Of a DNA stretch of 39,612 bases, positions 1 through 7,307 are shown piece by piece. The translations under genes and the position numbers were made by a program. Source of the DNA: Lentisphaerota bacterium (GTDB lineage: Bacteria; Verrucomicrobiota; Lentisphaeria; Victivallales; Victivallaceae); contig SUWB01000025.1 in the NCBI GenBank assembly GCA_015061745.1, forward strand, positions 1-39,612, given 5' to 3'. The notes below the pieces were generated by a model that worked only from the letters and a program-made list of their open reading frames with translations, did no database searches and had not been told where the DNA came from. The first letter of the stretch is position 1, and each line of letters begins with the position of its first letter.

Positions 1-540
1 GAAATTGACAGAGCAAATGTAAAATATCGGCAACGCACCCGTAATAGCGCAAATTGGTGACAGGAACTGTCCTGTCGCCTTTTTATATTCAAGAACATAG
101 GTCGGGGATTGTGGTATTTTCAGTTTGGAACAAACTTTTTGAGATTTTTTCAAGGTTCAAGTATGGTCATTTTTAGTGTATTCAACTCGAAACCCCGACT
201 ATTGTTTTTGAGGATTTTACGCTCAAAAGTATGATTTTTGAGAATTTTTCCACAGTTTTTCGTAAAGGTCTTTGCAAAGGTCGGCTGGGAAATTCTCTGT
301 TTTTTATGGCACAAAATGGAGAATTTTGCCCTATTGCACCGTGTGTTTCTGTAACTCTCTAATCTCTAAAGTGTTGCATAAGAGTCGATGCATAAAGGTC
401 GCCGACCTTTACATAACAGAGAATTTCCAGAGATTTCTATTCAAACACACGCTTTTTAGAGGGGAGACCATTCTCTGTCCGGGGAATCGTAAAGGAAGAA
501 ACTTGCTGTAAATCCTTGCCGTACAGCCACAAATCACTAT
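1..540. other. Gene-poor, repeat-bearing intergenic stretch
   Basis: I see no convincing coding region here: the two short open frames have no ribosome binding site and no recognisable protein features. The stretch holds a hairpin terminator at its left end and several copies of a short motif, AAAGGTC: direct copies at 264-270, 276-282 and 394-400, and one inverted in 404-410. The copy at 393-411 is a perfect palindrome with 9-bp arms around one central base. An imperfect inverted pair built on AAATTCTCTGTT lies at about 285-307 and 412-431, and cgtgtgttt/aaacacacg at about 340 and 443. The order of the arms is not nested, so it is not one simple hairpin; decayed repeat DNA is the likeliest reading. 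Confidence 0.5.
56..85 (+). terminator. Rho-independent terminator of a gene left of the window
   Basis: A 10-bp stem (56-65 with 70-79, one G-T pair) closes a 4-base loop and is followed directly by TTTTT. Orientation is plus, so it most likely ends a transcript that begins outside the window. Confidence 0.7.
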
Positions 541-577
541 AAAAACAAAGAGTTCAATCATACTTGACTGAACTCTT
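541..577 (-). terminator. Terminator of the tRNA-Val transcript
   Basis: A perfect 9-bp inverted repeat (548-556 with 569-577) is followed on the minus strand by TGTTTTTATA. It lies 13 bases beyond the CCA end of the tRNA gene, as expected for a single-gene transcript. Confidence 0.75.
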
Positions 578-590
578 GAGAGATTTTTAA

Positions 591-667
591 TGGTGGGCGT
601 AGTAGAACTCGAATCTACGACCTTCACGATGTCAACGTGACGCTCTAACCAACTGAGCTATACGCCC
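591..667 (-). tRNA. tRNA-Val, anticodon GAC
   Basis: The minus strand folds as a full tRNA cloverleaf. The acceptor GGGCGTA pairs with TACGCCC, the D-arm is GCTC/GAGC, and the anticodon stem TCACG/CGTGA closes the loop TTGACAT, giving anticodon GAC. The variable loop is short and the T-arm is GTAGA/TCTAC with loop TTCGAGT. The 3' CCA is encoded (591-593). The gene stands alone between its own promoter and a hairpin terminator. GAC reads GUC and GUU valine codons. Confidence 0.95.
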
Positions 668-702
668 TTGTTTAAGGGTATCATCTTCGTTGATGATGCT
701 AT

Positions 703-731
703 AATATACACCCGAATTTTACACTTTTCAA
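703..731 (-). promoter_or_regulatory. Promoter of tRNA-Val
   Basis: On the minus strand TTGAAA (726-731) and TATATT (703-708) are separated by exactly 17 bases. The tRNA begins 35 bases downstream of the -10 box, so a short leader is expected. Confidence 0.65.
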
Positions 732-809
732 GTCGATTTTTCAAAAAAAACAAGAAAAAGTACAGAAAATTCAGTTTTTTTGACTTTTGGCTCCTCAAAG
801 GGGTTCCTT

Positions 810-1997
810 TCAGAGCCCCAATACATCCCGACCGGCCTTTTTGAAGGCCTCAATGGCAAAGTCGATGTCTTCCACAGTGTGGGCCGCCGACAGCTGAGTG
901 CGGATCCGAGCCTCTCCGCGGGGAACCACGGGGAAGGAGAAGCCAATGGCATAAACACCGTATTCAAGCAGAGACTCCGCCATTGCAACAGCTTTGCCGG
1001 CATCGCCGATCATAACGGGGATGATCGGATGTTCACCCGGCTTCAAGGTGAAGCCGGCTTCTTCCAATCCTTTGCGGAACCGGGCCGCAAGCAAAGCAAT
1101 GTGTGTTCTGCGTTCAGGTTCACGCTTGACGATTTCAAGAGCTTTCAATGCAGCCCCGGCCACCGCAGGCGAAAGAGAGTTGCTGAAAAGATAGGGACGG
1201 GAACGCTGACGCAGCAGTTCAATGATCTCTTTTCTGCCCGCTGTATAACCGCCTCCGGCACCGCCCAGAGCTTTTCCGAAGGTTCCGGTGACGATATCGA
1301 CTCTGCCCAAAACGTTCCGGTATTCAATGGAACCCCGGCCATTGGCTCCCATAAAACCTGCGGCGTGGGAATCATCCACCATAACAAGGGCATCATACCG
1401 TTCCGCCAGATCGCAAATTTCCTGCAAAGGAGCGATCGTTCCGTCCATAGAGAAAACTCCGTCTGTGGCAATCAGTTTGAAACGGGCTCCTGAAGCCTCT
1501 TTGAGTTTGTTTTCAAGATCCTCCATATCGCCGTTGGCATAACGGTAACGCTGAGCTTTGCAAAGCCGGATACCGTCAATGATGCTGGCGTGATTCAACG
1601 CATCACTGATAATGGCATCTTCCGGCCCCAGCAGTGTTTCAAACAGTCCGCCGTTGGCATCAAAGCAAGAACTGTAAAGAATGGCATCATCCATTCCGGT
1701 AAATCCTGCCACCTGACACTCAAGTTCCTTGTGAAGCTCCTGAGTCCCGCAGATGAAACGCACTGATCCGAGACCGAAGCCGTAACGCTCCATTGCTTTG
1801 GTTGCAGCTTCAATGATTTCCGGATGATCGGCCAGACCAAGATAGTTGTTTGCACACATATTGAGCAATTCACGGCCGTTGGCGAGGGTAAGCCGGGGCT
1901 TCTGAGGGGAAGAAATGATGCGTTCATTCTTATAGAGGTTGTTGGCTTTGATCTCAGCCAGAGTGCTGCCCAAAAAATCCTGAAATTTACCGTACAT
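810..1997 (-). CDS. kbl: Glycine C-acetyltransferase (2-amino-3-ketobutyrate CoA ligase)
   Basis: This PLP-dependent enzyme cleaves 2-amino-3-ketobutyrate with CoA to glycine and acetyl-CoA, the second step of threonine breakdown in the cytoplasm. The 395-residue length is that of Kbl, a member of the alpha-oxoamine synthase family. Visible marks are the [13 protein letters not shown] stretch near residue 47, [10 protein letters not shown], the PLP-site DDSHAAGF motif and the Schiff-base lysine in [14 protein letters not shown]. The start codon is preceded by GGGAGGA, which lies inside the end of tdh; only three bases separate the two genes, so they are co-transcribed and probably translationally coupled. 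The neighbour tdh makes its substrate. Confidence is high. Confidence 0.96.
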   Translation of the reverse strand: MYGKFQDFLGSTLAEIKANNLYKNERIISSPQKPRLTLANGRELLNMCANNYLGLADHPEIIEAATKAMERYGFGLGSVRFICGTQELHKELECQVAGFTGMDDAILYSSCFDANGGLFETLLGPEDAIISDALNHASIIDGIRLCKAQRYRYANGDMEDLENKLKEASGARFKLIATDGVFSMDGTIAPLQEICDLAERYDALVMVDDSHAAGFMGANGRGSIEYRNVLGRVDIVTGTFGKALGGAGGGYTAGRKEIIELLRQRSRPYLFSNSLSPAVAGAALKALEIVKREPERRTHIALLAARFRKGLEEAGFTLKPGEHPIIPVMIGDAGKAVAMAESLLEYGVYAIGFSFPVVPRGEARIRTQLSAAHTVEDIDFAIEAFKKAGRDVLGL

Positions 1998-2000
1998 TTT

Positions 2001-3038
2001 TTAATCCTCCCAGTTGAGTACCACTTTACCGGATTTTCCGGAATTCATCACATCAAAACCTTTCTGAAATTCCGTATAATGGAATTTATGGGTAATGACA
2101 GGAGAAATATCAAGGCCGGATTCCAGCATACTGGTCATCATATACCAGGTCTCAAACATCTCTCTGCCGTAAATACCTTTTATGGTCAAACCATTGAAAA
2201 TGATCTTGCTCCAGTCCACAGCTGTTCCGGGGGGCAGGATCCCCAGCTGAGCGATTTTTCCGCCGTGACTCATTGAGTCGATCATTCCGTTGAGTGCTCC
2301 GGCGTTACCGGACATTTCAAGTCCAATGTCAAAACCTTCTTTCATTCCCAGCTGCTTCATAACATCTGCAAGAGAAGTTTCTTTGGTATTGACCGCCAGA
2401 TCAGCTCCCAGCTTGCGGGCGAGATCGAGACGGTATTCATTGATATCGGTGATGACCACATAACGGGCTCCTGCGTGTTTGGCAATGGCAGCGGCCATAC
2501 AACCGATGGGACCGGCTCCGGTAATAAGGACATCTTCACCGAGCACCCGGAAACTCAAGGCGGTGTGGGTGGCATTGCCCAGAGGATCAAAGCAGCTTAA
2601 AACATCGGTTCCCAAAGCCGGATTGCAGTGCCAGACGTTGGTAACAGGAATCACCAGATATTCAGCAAAAGCACCGTCCCGGTTGACGCCCACACCTGAA
2701 GTATTGGGGCAAAGGTGACGGCGGCCTGCCAGACAGTTGCGGCAGCGGCCGCAGACGATGTGCCCTTCTCCGGAAACCAGCTCTCCAATAGCCACATCGT
2801 GAACATTGCTGCCAAAGGCTTCGACGGTTCCAACAAATTCGTGACCGATAGTCATAGGGGGCTTGATGGTGGCTTGTGACCAGGCATCCCAGTTGTGGAT
2901 ATGCACATCTGTACCGCAAATGGATGTCTTTTTGATTTTGATCAGCACATCATTGACTCCATATTCAGGAATCGGTTTCTCCACCAGTTCAAGACCTGTA
3001 CCGGGGCGGGCTTTGACAATTGCCTTCATCGTTCTCAT
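2001..3038 (-). CDS. tdh: L-threonine 3-dehydrogenase
   Basis: This zinc-containing medium-chain dehydrogenase oxidises L-threonine with NAD+ to 2-amino-3-ketobutyrate, which Kbl then splits. Along its length it resembles E. coli Tdh: the catalytic zinc site [17 protein letters not shown], the structural zinc cysteines in [15 protein letters not shown], the Rossmann loop [12 protein letters not shown] and the [13 protein letters not shown] stretch. The frame is open further upstream, to 3095, but those 19 residues are unlike Tdh. The ATG at 3038 has AGG a few bases before it and gives 345 residues, close to the family's 341; ATG 3029 is an alternative. It is the first gene of the tdh-kbl operon, transcribed away from an XRE-cupin regulator that probably controls it. 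Confidence 0.95.
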   Translation of the reverse strand: MRTMKAIVKARPGTGLELVEKPIPEYGVNDVLIKIKKTSICGTDVHIHNWDAWSQATIKPPMTIGHEFVGTVEAFGSNVHDVAIGELVSGEGHIVCGRCRNCLAGRRHLCPNTSGVGVNRDGAFAEYLVIPVTNVWHCNPALGTDVLSCFDPLGNATHTALSFRVLGEDVLITGAGPIGCMAAAIAKHAGARYVVITDINEYRLDLARKLGADLAVNTKETSLADVMKQLGMKEGFDIGLEMSGNAGALNGMIDSMSHGGKIAQLGILPPGTAVDWSKIIFNGLTIKGIYGREMFETWYMMTSMLESGLDISPVITHKFHYTEFQKGFDVMNSGKSGKVVLNWED

Positions 3039-3074
3039 ATTGACCTGAGATCCTTTTTCTGTAAAAATTTCGGT

Positions 3075-3103
3075 TTGACAAGTTGCATTATACATACTAT
3101 ATT
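3075..3103 (+). promoter_or_regulatory. Promoter of the XRE-cupin regulator
   Basis: A near-consensus promoter: TTGACA (3075-3080), a 17-base spacer, TATATT (3098-3103). Transcription should begin near 3110, leaving a leader of about 58 bases. It overlaps the tdh promoter on the other strand, so the two cannot easily be occupied by polymerase at the same time. Confidence 0.65.
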
Positions 3104-3124
3104 ATTGAAAAAGACAAAAGTCAA
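3096..3124 (-). promoter_or_regulatory. Promoter of tdh-kbl
   Basis: Minus-strand TTGACT (3119-3124) and TATAGT (3096-3101) lie 17 bases apart. The -10 box overlaps the -10 box of the oppositely directed regulator promoter. Confidence 0.6.
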
Positions 3125-3167
3125 GGCGTCAGTTTAATATATTTAACAAAATTTTAGAAAAATAAAC

Positions 3168-3734
3168 ATGAAAAGTGATGATATAGCCACTCCTAAAGTA
3201 ATCGGCAGCAATGTCCGCAAAAAACGGCACGAACGTCATTGGTCACTTGATGAGCTTGCTGAATCAAGCGGTGTTTCCAAGGCGACTCTTTCTCAGATCG
3301 AATCAGGGCGGGTCAATCCTACCGTTGCCACCTTGTGGAAAATCGCCCAGAGCCTTGAAACAGAATTGAGTATGCTGATCCGAAGTGAAGAAGAAACCGT
3401 GCGTACCTTTGCTGTCACCCGCGAAGGAGATTTGCCCCGCTTAACGGGAACAAGCGGAGTAAAGATCAAAGTTCTTTCCCCCATTACGCTTGCCGGTGAG
3501 CTTGAATTTTACTTTCTCACTCTGGACCCGGGAGCGGTTCTGGCTTCAGAAGCTCACGAGCCCGGCAGCCACGAGATGATTACAGTTATAAGCGGAACTC
3601 TCGATGTTGAAGCAGGCAGAAATTCCATTCGCCTCAATGCCGGCGATGTGTTGAATTATCAGTGTGATATCAGTCACCGTATTTCCAATCCCGGAACGGA
3701 ACCGGCGACGCTGCATATGGTTGTCAAGTTCTGA
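3168..3734 (+). CDS. XRE-family regulator with C-terminal cupin domain
   Basis: A 188-residue DNA-binding regulator. Residues 12-70 form a helix-turn-helix of the XRE/HTH_3 type, with the recognition helix in SGVSKATLSQIESGRVNP. Residues about 105-188 are a cupin_2 barrel (EAHEPGSHEMITVISGTLDV, then a LNAGDVLNY stretch), which in this family binds a small ligand. Members commonly control amino-acid or polyamine catabolism operons. It is divergent from tdh-kbl with overlapping promoters, so I infer that it controls threonine breakdown and its own expression; the ligand (threonine, glycine or another) is not visible. It converges with the phosphoesterase gene, leaving only 6 bases between the stop codons and no terminator. 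Confidence 0.88.
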   Translation: MKSDDIATPKVIGSNVRKKRHERHWSLDELAESSGVSKATLSQIESGRVNPTVATLWKIAQSLETELSMLIRSEEETVRTFAVTREGDLPRLTGTSGVKIKVLSPITLAGELEFYFLTLDPGAVLASEAHEPGSHEMITVISGTLDVEAGRNSIRLNAGDVLNYQCDISHRISNPGTEPATLHMVVKF

Positions 3735-3740
3735 AAAGCT

Positions 3741-4859
3741 TTATTTCCGTTTCAGTGTGATAAGGAGCATTTCTCCCGGACGGCCCAGCCGCAGGGGGAA
3801 TCCCCGCCAGAGCCAGGTGCCGTTGGAAACAAGCAAGGTCATCTTGCCCACCTGATACCGCCCTGAAATCCAATTGCCGTTATAAAATCCCACCAGCAGA
3901 TCCAGTCCCCGAATCATACCGCCGTGGGTATGCCCTGACAGCTGCAGATCGGTCCTTAAAAGAGAACTTTGCTGAGCCGTTTTCGGGCGGTGGGCCAGCA
4001 GAATGACAAATTCTTCATCAGCTACACCTTTCAGAGCTTTTTGCGGATTGGAATTGTAGAATTCTTTGAGAACCGGATCATTCCTGAAAAAAGCATTTGC
4101 CGCAGAATCACCTGTTCCGGCCAGAATGACTCCGTTGGCAAGAACTCTTTTTTCATTGAGAAGCATTTTTATGGAACTTTTTTGAAAAAAGCCATTCCAA
4201 CTTTCCATACCTGAATAGAATTCGTGATTGCCGGGAACCGTAAAAACGCCCAGGGGGGCTTTCAATTTTTCCAGTTCTGCAACAGCTTGCCCGCACGCAG
4301 CAACAGGGCCGTCCATCAGATCGCCCCCCAGAAGTATCAGATCTGCCTTGCATTCATTGGCCTTTTTTACCAGATGCTGCACTTTTTCAATTTTTGTACT
4401 GCGGTCAATGTGCAGATCAGTCAGAAAAAGGATTTTCATATTGTCTGCCGCTGCGGGAATTTGAGGATGTTCTATCTGATAAGGCATTATACGGGGGGCG
4501 GCGGCTCCGCAAACAAGCCCGATAAAACTGAGGCACAAGGCAGCACACACAGTACCAAGATTGATTTTATTCCACAGGGATTGATCCTTGCGCATCTTGA
4601 AAGCGCGGACAGCTTCGCTGATGAGCCAAAGAGGGATCAGCAGATAGAAGGCTCCGTAAAACCACGCTCCAGCCATAATGATCCAGCCGGGCAGATCAGG
4701 AGCAAAATAATGGCCGCCGATAACTCTGAAAATTTGAAACTTGAAAGCTCCTGTTCCGGCAAGAAGTATCAACGGCACTTTGAAATACCATTTCCACTTC
4801 AACACAAGGATCATCCGCCAAACGATCAAGCCGAAAAAAATAAAGGCCAATATTTTCAT
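3741..4859 (-). CDS. Membrane-anchored metallophosphoesterase
   Basis: A 372-residue protein with several hydrophobic helices in the first 125 residues, including one at the extreme N-terminus, followed by a calcineurin-like phosphoesterase domain. All dinuclear metal-site motifs are present in order: FLTDLHID (D-x-H), GGDLMDG (GDxxD), PGNHEF (GNHE), LLAHRP and SGHTHGG (GHTH). This layout is that of the YaeI/YkuE group, where some members act on lipid-linked substrates such as UDP-diacylglucosamine; the substrate here cannot be read. The start is supported by GGAGAG six bases before the ATG. It stands alone with its own promoter. Confidence 0.88.
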   Translation of the reverse strand: MKILAFIFFGLIVWRMILVLKWKWYFKVPLILLAGTGAFKFQIFRVIGGHYFAPDLPGWIIMAGAWFYGAFYLLIPLWLISEAVRAFKMRKDQSLWNKINLGTVCAALCLSFIGLVCGAAAPRIMPYQIEHPQIPAAADNMKILFLTDLHIDRSTKIEKVQHLVKKANECKADLILLGGDLMDGPVAACGQAVAELEKLKAPLGVFTVPGNHEFYSGMESWNGFFQKSSIKMLLNEKRVLANGVILAGTGDSAANAFFRNDPVLKEFYNSNPQKALKGVADEEFVILLAHRPKTAQQSSLLRTDLQLSGHTHGGMIRGLDLLVGFYNGNWISGRYQVGKMTLLVSNGTWLWRGFPLRLGRPGEMLLITLKRK

Positions 4860-4892
4860 CTTTCACTCTCCATAAAATACAGTTTCCTCTCT

Positions 4893-4921
4893 AATATAGC
4901 CTGACTGGAAAAAAATTACAA
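4893..4921 (-). promoter_or_regulatory. Promoter of the metallophosphoesterase gene
   Basis: Minus-strand TTGTAA (4916-4921) and TATATT (4893-4898) with 17 bases between; the gene starts 33 bases beyond the -10 box. Confidence 0.55.
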
Positions 4922-4956
4922 TGGCTTTATTTAAGATTTTTTAAGTGTAACTCCTC

Positions 4957-4985
4957 TTGAAATTTCGGACAACTGCATATATATT
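4957..4985 (+). promoter_or_regulatory. Promoter of the PHP phosphatase gene
   Basis: TTGAAA (4957-4962), a 17-base spacer and TATATT (4980-4985). The start codon follows 54 bases later. Confidence 0.6.
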
Positions 4986-5039
4986 GTGCAGCAGCACAAA
5001 GCTGTTATCATTGCAATTGAATTTTAAGGAATATCTCTT

Positions 5040-5837
5040 ATGCTTAAATTTACTTTTCCCGGACCGGGAGCTGGTGTTTCATATCACAATCACAGCGATA
5101 TGAGTGACGGAGCGGCTTCACTGGAATTGATGTGCCGCGCCGCCAAAGCCGCAGGCTTGCGGGAGTTCGGTATGTCCGATCACTGGGTGATCCCCCCGGA
5201 TAACTCCATTGATGCAAGCTCCTGGCGGATGAAACCTGACAGACTGGATGAATATATTGAAAAACTCCTCAAATTGAAAAAAGAACTCGACTCTGAAAAC
5301 TTCACTTTGCTTCTGGGGCTGGAAATAGACTTTTTCTTTGAAAATTACCGTGAAGTCCTGAAAAATCTTGAATCTTATCCCCTTGACTATACCATTGGTT
5401 CAGTCCATTATTCTGGAAATTTTCCCATTGACCATTCCATAACCGACTGGGTCGACCTGTCTGAGGAACAGAAAGAAAAAATCTGCAGCATCTACTGGAA
5501 AAAACTTGAAGGTGCCGCCGCCTGCGGACTTTATACCTTTATCGGTCATCTTGATCTGCCTAAAAAATTCGGGATGATCGACAACAGTAAATATCTGCCT
5601 TGTGCTTTTAAGGTTCTCAATGCCGTTGCAAAAACTCAAGGGGCGATCGAACTCAACACCGCCGGGTGGTTCAAAGAGTGCAATGAACAATATCCCTGTT
5701 CAGACATACTTAAAGAGGCCTGTTCGCAAAAGATCCCCGTGGTCGTCAACGCTGATGCCCACCACCAGGACCACGTGAAACGCAGCTTTGCTGAAGCCGC
5801 ACAAATCCTTGAAAAATCCGGCTACCCGGCCCGGTGA
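5040..5837 (+). CDS. PHP-domain phosphatase, histidinol-phosphatase (HisJ/HisK) type
   Basis: A 265-residue protein of the PHP metal-dependent phosphoesterase family. The metal ligands show as HNHSDMSDG near residue 16, SDHW near 46, LEIDFF near 103, GSVHY near 120, GHLDLPKKFG and a C-terminal NADAHH. This pattern and length fit histidinol-phosphatases of the HisJ/HisK type, which remove phosphate from L-histidinol phosphate in histidine synthesis. No other his gene lies nearby, so a different phosphomonoester substrate is possible. AAGGA precedes the ATG. The gene is monocistronic, with its own promoter and a strong terminator. Confidence 0.82.
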   Translation: MLKFTFPGPGAGVSYHNHSDMSDGAASLELMCRAAKAAGLREFGMSDHWVIPPDNSIDASSWRMKPDRLDEYIEKLLKLKKELDSENFTLLLGLEIDFFFENYREVLKNLESYPLDYTIGSVHYSGNFPIDHSITDWVDLSEEQKEKICSIYWKKLEGAAACGLYTFIGHLDLPKKFGMIDNSKYLPCAFKVLNAVAKTQGAIELNTAGWFKECNEQYPCSDILKEACSQKIPVVVNADAHHQDHVKRSFAEAAQILEKSGYPAR

Positions 5838-5854
5838 ACCTCAACTGAAATATC

Positions 5855-5886
5855 AAAGCCCCGGAAAAACAGATCCGGGGCTTTTT
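5855..5886 (+). terminator. Terminator of the PHP phosphatase gene
   Basis: A perfect 10-bp GC-rich stem (5856-5865 with 5874-5883) with an 8-base loop ends in a T run. It sits 18 bases after the stop codon. The converging GNAT gene ends at 5931 and may also use it. Confidence 0.85.
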
Positions 5887-5930
5887 ACTGTCCAAGACAT
5901 ACACATTGCCCCCGAGCTGAAAGTCAATAT

Positions 5931-6425
5931 TTAATATTCTGACTTATCCGTCAGTGAAATAAGTTCATCTTTGGCCATAAAAAGATATTCCCGGCCCTTT
6001 TCCCGGTGAGCCCCTATGTGGTCGTAAAAGCCCAAGGCTGAATCGTTCCAGTCAAGACAGCTCCATTCCATACCGGAAAACCCCTCTTTAAGAATTTGTG
6101 CTGCGATAAATGCAAAGAATCTTTTTCCCAATCCCTTTTTCCGGAATTTTTCTCTGATATAAATATCCTCAAGATGCACTCGGCCTGCGGCTGAAAATGA
6201 ACCGAATACCGGATAATACAAAGCATATCCTGCAAGTTCTTCTTCAACTTCGGCAATATAAAAAGATGCGATCTTGCGTTCAAAGAGCCAATATTCGAGT
6301 TCTTTTGGCGTGCCGGTCATATCCTGTGGTCTTTTTTCATAAAGTGCCATTTCATTGATGAGGGTAAAAATCAGCGGGATATCCTTTTTTTCGGCTTTAC
6401 GGAATTTGATTTTTTGTTGGTTCAT
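5931..6425 (-). CDS. GNAT-family N-acetyltransferase (diamine acetyltransferase-like)
   Basis: A 164-residue cytoplasmic acetyl-CoA transferase. The acetyl-CoA pyrophosphate loop shows as REKFRKKGLGKR (R-x2-G-x-G/A type), preceded by the VHLEDIYI strand; the C-terminal WNDSALGFYDHIGA stretch is typical of the spermidine/spermine acetyltransferase-like (SSAT) branch, which acetylates polyamines or thialysine. The exact amine is not readable. The start is preceded only by a weak GAAG. It lies alone, divergent from the amidohydrolase gene; the 99-base gap holds an inverted repeat. Confidence 0.85.
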   Translation of the reverse strand: MNQQKIKFRKAEKKDIPLIFTLINEMALYEKRPQDMTGTPKELEYWLFERKIASFYIAEVEEELAGYALYYPVFGSFSAAGRVHLEDIYIREKFRKKGLGKRFFAFIAAQILKEGFSGMEWSCLDWNDSALGFYDHIGAHREKGREYLFMAKDELISLTDKSEY

Positions 6426-6449
6426 TTCTTCAAACTCTTTTTTATTTTT

Positions 6450-6481
6450 ATATTGAAATAGTCAATATCAAGATGTATATT
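6450..6481 (+). promoter_or_regulatory. Promoter of the amidohydrolase gene with an overlapping inverted repeat
   Basis: TTGAAA (6453-6458), a 17-base spacer and TATATT (6476-6481) form a good promoter. A 7-bp inverted repeat, ATATTGA (6450-6456) and TCAATAT (6462-6468) with 5 bases between, covers the -35 box and could be a regulator site. It also lies upstream of the divergent GNAT gene. Confidence 0.5.
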
Positions 6482-6524
6482 ACAGGGAAAATCGTATAAT
6501 TCAAGTTCAAAGGAGAAAAATGTT

Positions 6525-7307
6525 ATGAGTCTGCCCGATTTGCCCGATTACGGTATTATTGATGCTCATATGCACCCCTATCTTTCCTGTCACCGGGATT
6601 TTCCTTTTGCGGTTCCTGTGACCTATGATGAATATTTTGCCGAACAGCGTCGTTCCGGCATCTCTCTTTCCTGCGGGGCTTTCAATATCCGCAACGACGG
6701 CAGCGACTTCAGTGTAATCCAAGAGTGCAACCGCCGGGTGCTTGAAGTCCACGCAGCTTACCCCGATGAATTTCTGCCCGGTGTCAATGTGCACCCCAAT
6801 TTCCCTGAAGAATCCTGTGCAGAAGTTCAGAAATTTTACGATCTCGGATTCCGCTGGATCGGTGAAATCGCAGGCTATGTGATGAACTACACCAACTACT
6901 GTCAGGGAGGATTGCTTCAGGTTATGGAGCTGGCTCAGGATCTGGGAATGGTGTTGAGTGTGCATCCCTCCAATCTTGAGGATATTGAAAATATCCTGAA
7001 AAACTTTCCCCGGCTCAAACTTCTTGTGGCTCATCCGGCATATCCTTCCATTATTGAAAATTATCAGCTGGGCCAGAAATATCCCAATTTGCACTTTGAC
7101 ATTTCCGGCGGCGGACTTCCCCGGTGGGGGATGCTGAAAAAGGGAGTGGAAATGCTGGGCCCTGAAAGAATCCTCTTTGGCAGCGACTTCCCCGTTATCA
7201 GTTCCGGAATGTATGTGGCAGGCGTGCTGTTTGAACACCTCACCCCCGCTGAACGGAAAATGGTCTTCAGAGACAACTTCCTCCGCCTGACCGGTTACGA
7301 CTTGTAA
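6525..7307 (+). CDS. Amidohydrolase-family protein (TIM-barrel hydrolase or decarboxylase)
   Basis: A 260-residue protein of the amidohydrolase_2 type. Visible metal-site marks are DAHMHP near residue 14, NVHPNFP near 88, LSVHPSN near 144, VAHPAYP near 171 and the late FGSDFPV near 221. Relatives hydrolyse or decarboxylate small ring or acid substrates; nothing here tells which. The ATG is well supported by AAGGAG. Its 3' end overlaps the converging 699-residue gene by 13 bases, with no terminator between, so read-through antisense pairing of the two messages is likely. Confidence 0.82.
   Translation: MSLPDLPDYGIIDAHMHPYLSCHRDFPFAVPVTYDEYFAEQRRSGISLSCGAFNIRNDGSDFSVIQECNRRVLEVHAAYPDEFLPGVNVHPNFPEESCAEVQKFYDLGFRWIGEIAGYVMNYTNYCQGGLLQVMELAQDLGMVLSVHPSNLEDIENILKNFPRLKLLVAHPAYPSIIENYQLGQKYPNLHFDISGGGLPRWGMLKKGVEMLGPERILFGSDFPVISSGMYVAGVLFEHLTPAERKMVFRDNFLRLTGYDL

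Noticed and set aside
272..511. Open frame of 79 codons on plus in the gene-poor left end
   Set aside because: No ribosome site, low-complexity composition, overlaps inverted repeats and an equally long frame on the other strand.
728..815. Terminator hairpin at the end of kbl
   Set aside because: A GGCTC/GAGCC interrupted stem overlaps the stop codon, but the minus strand continues in A-rich sequence with no T run.
780..1493. Long plus-strand frame opposite kbl, and similar antisense frames elsewhere
   Set aside because: They mirror the codon structure of the true genes on the other strand and have no protein family features or ribosome sites.
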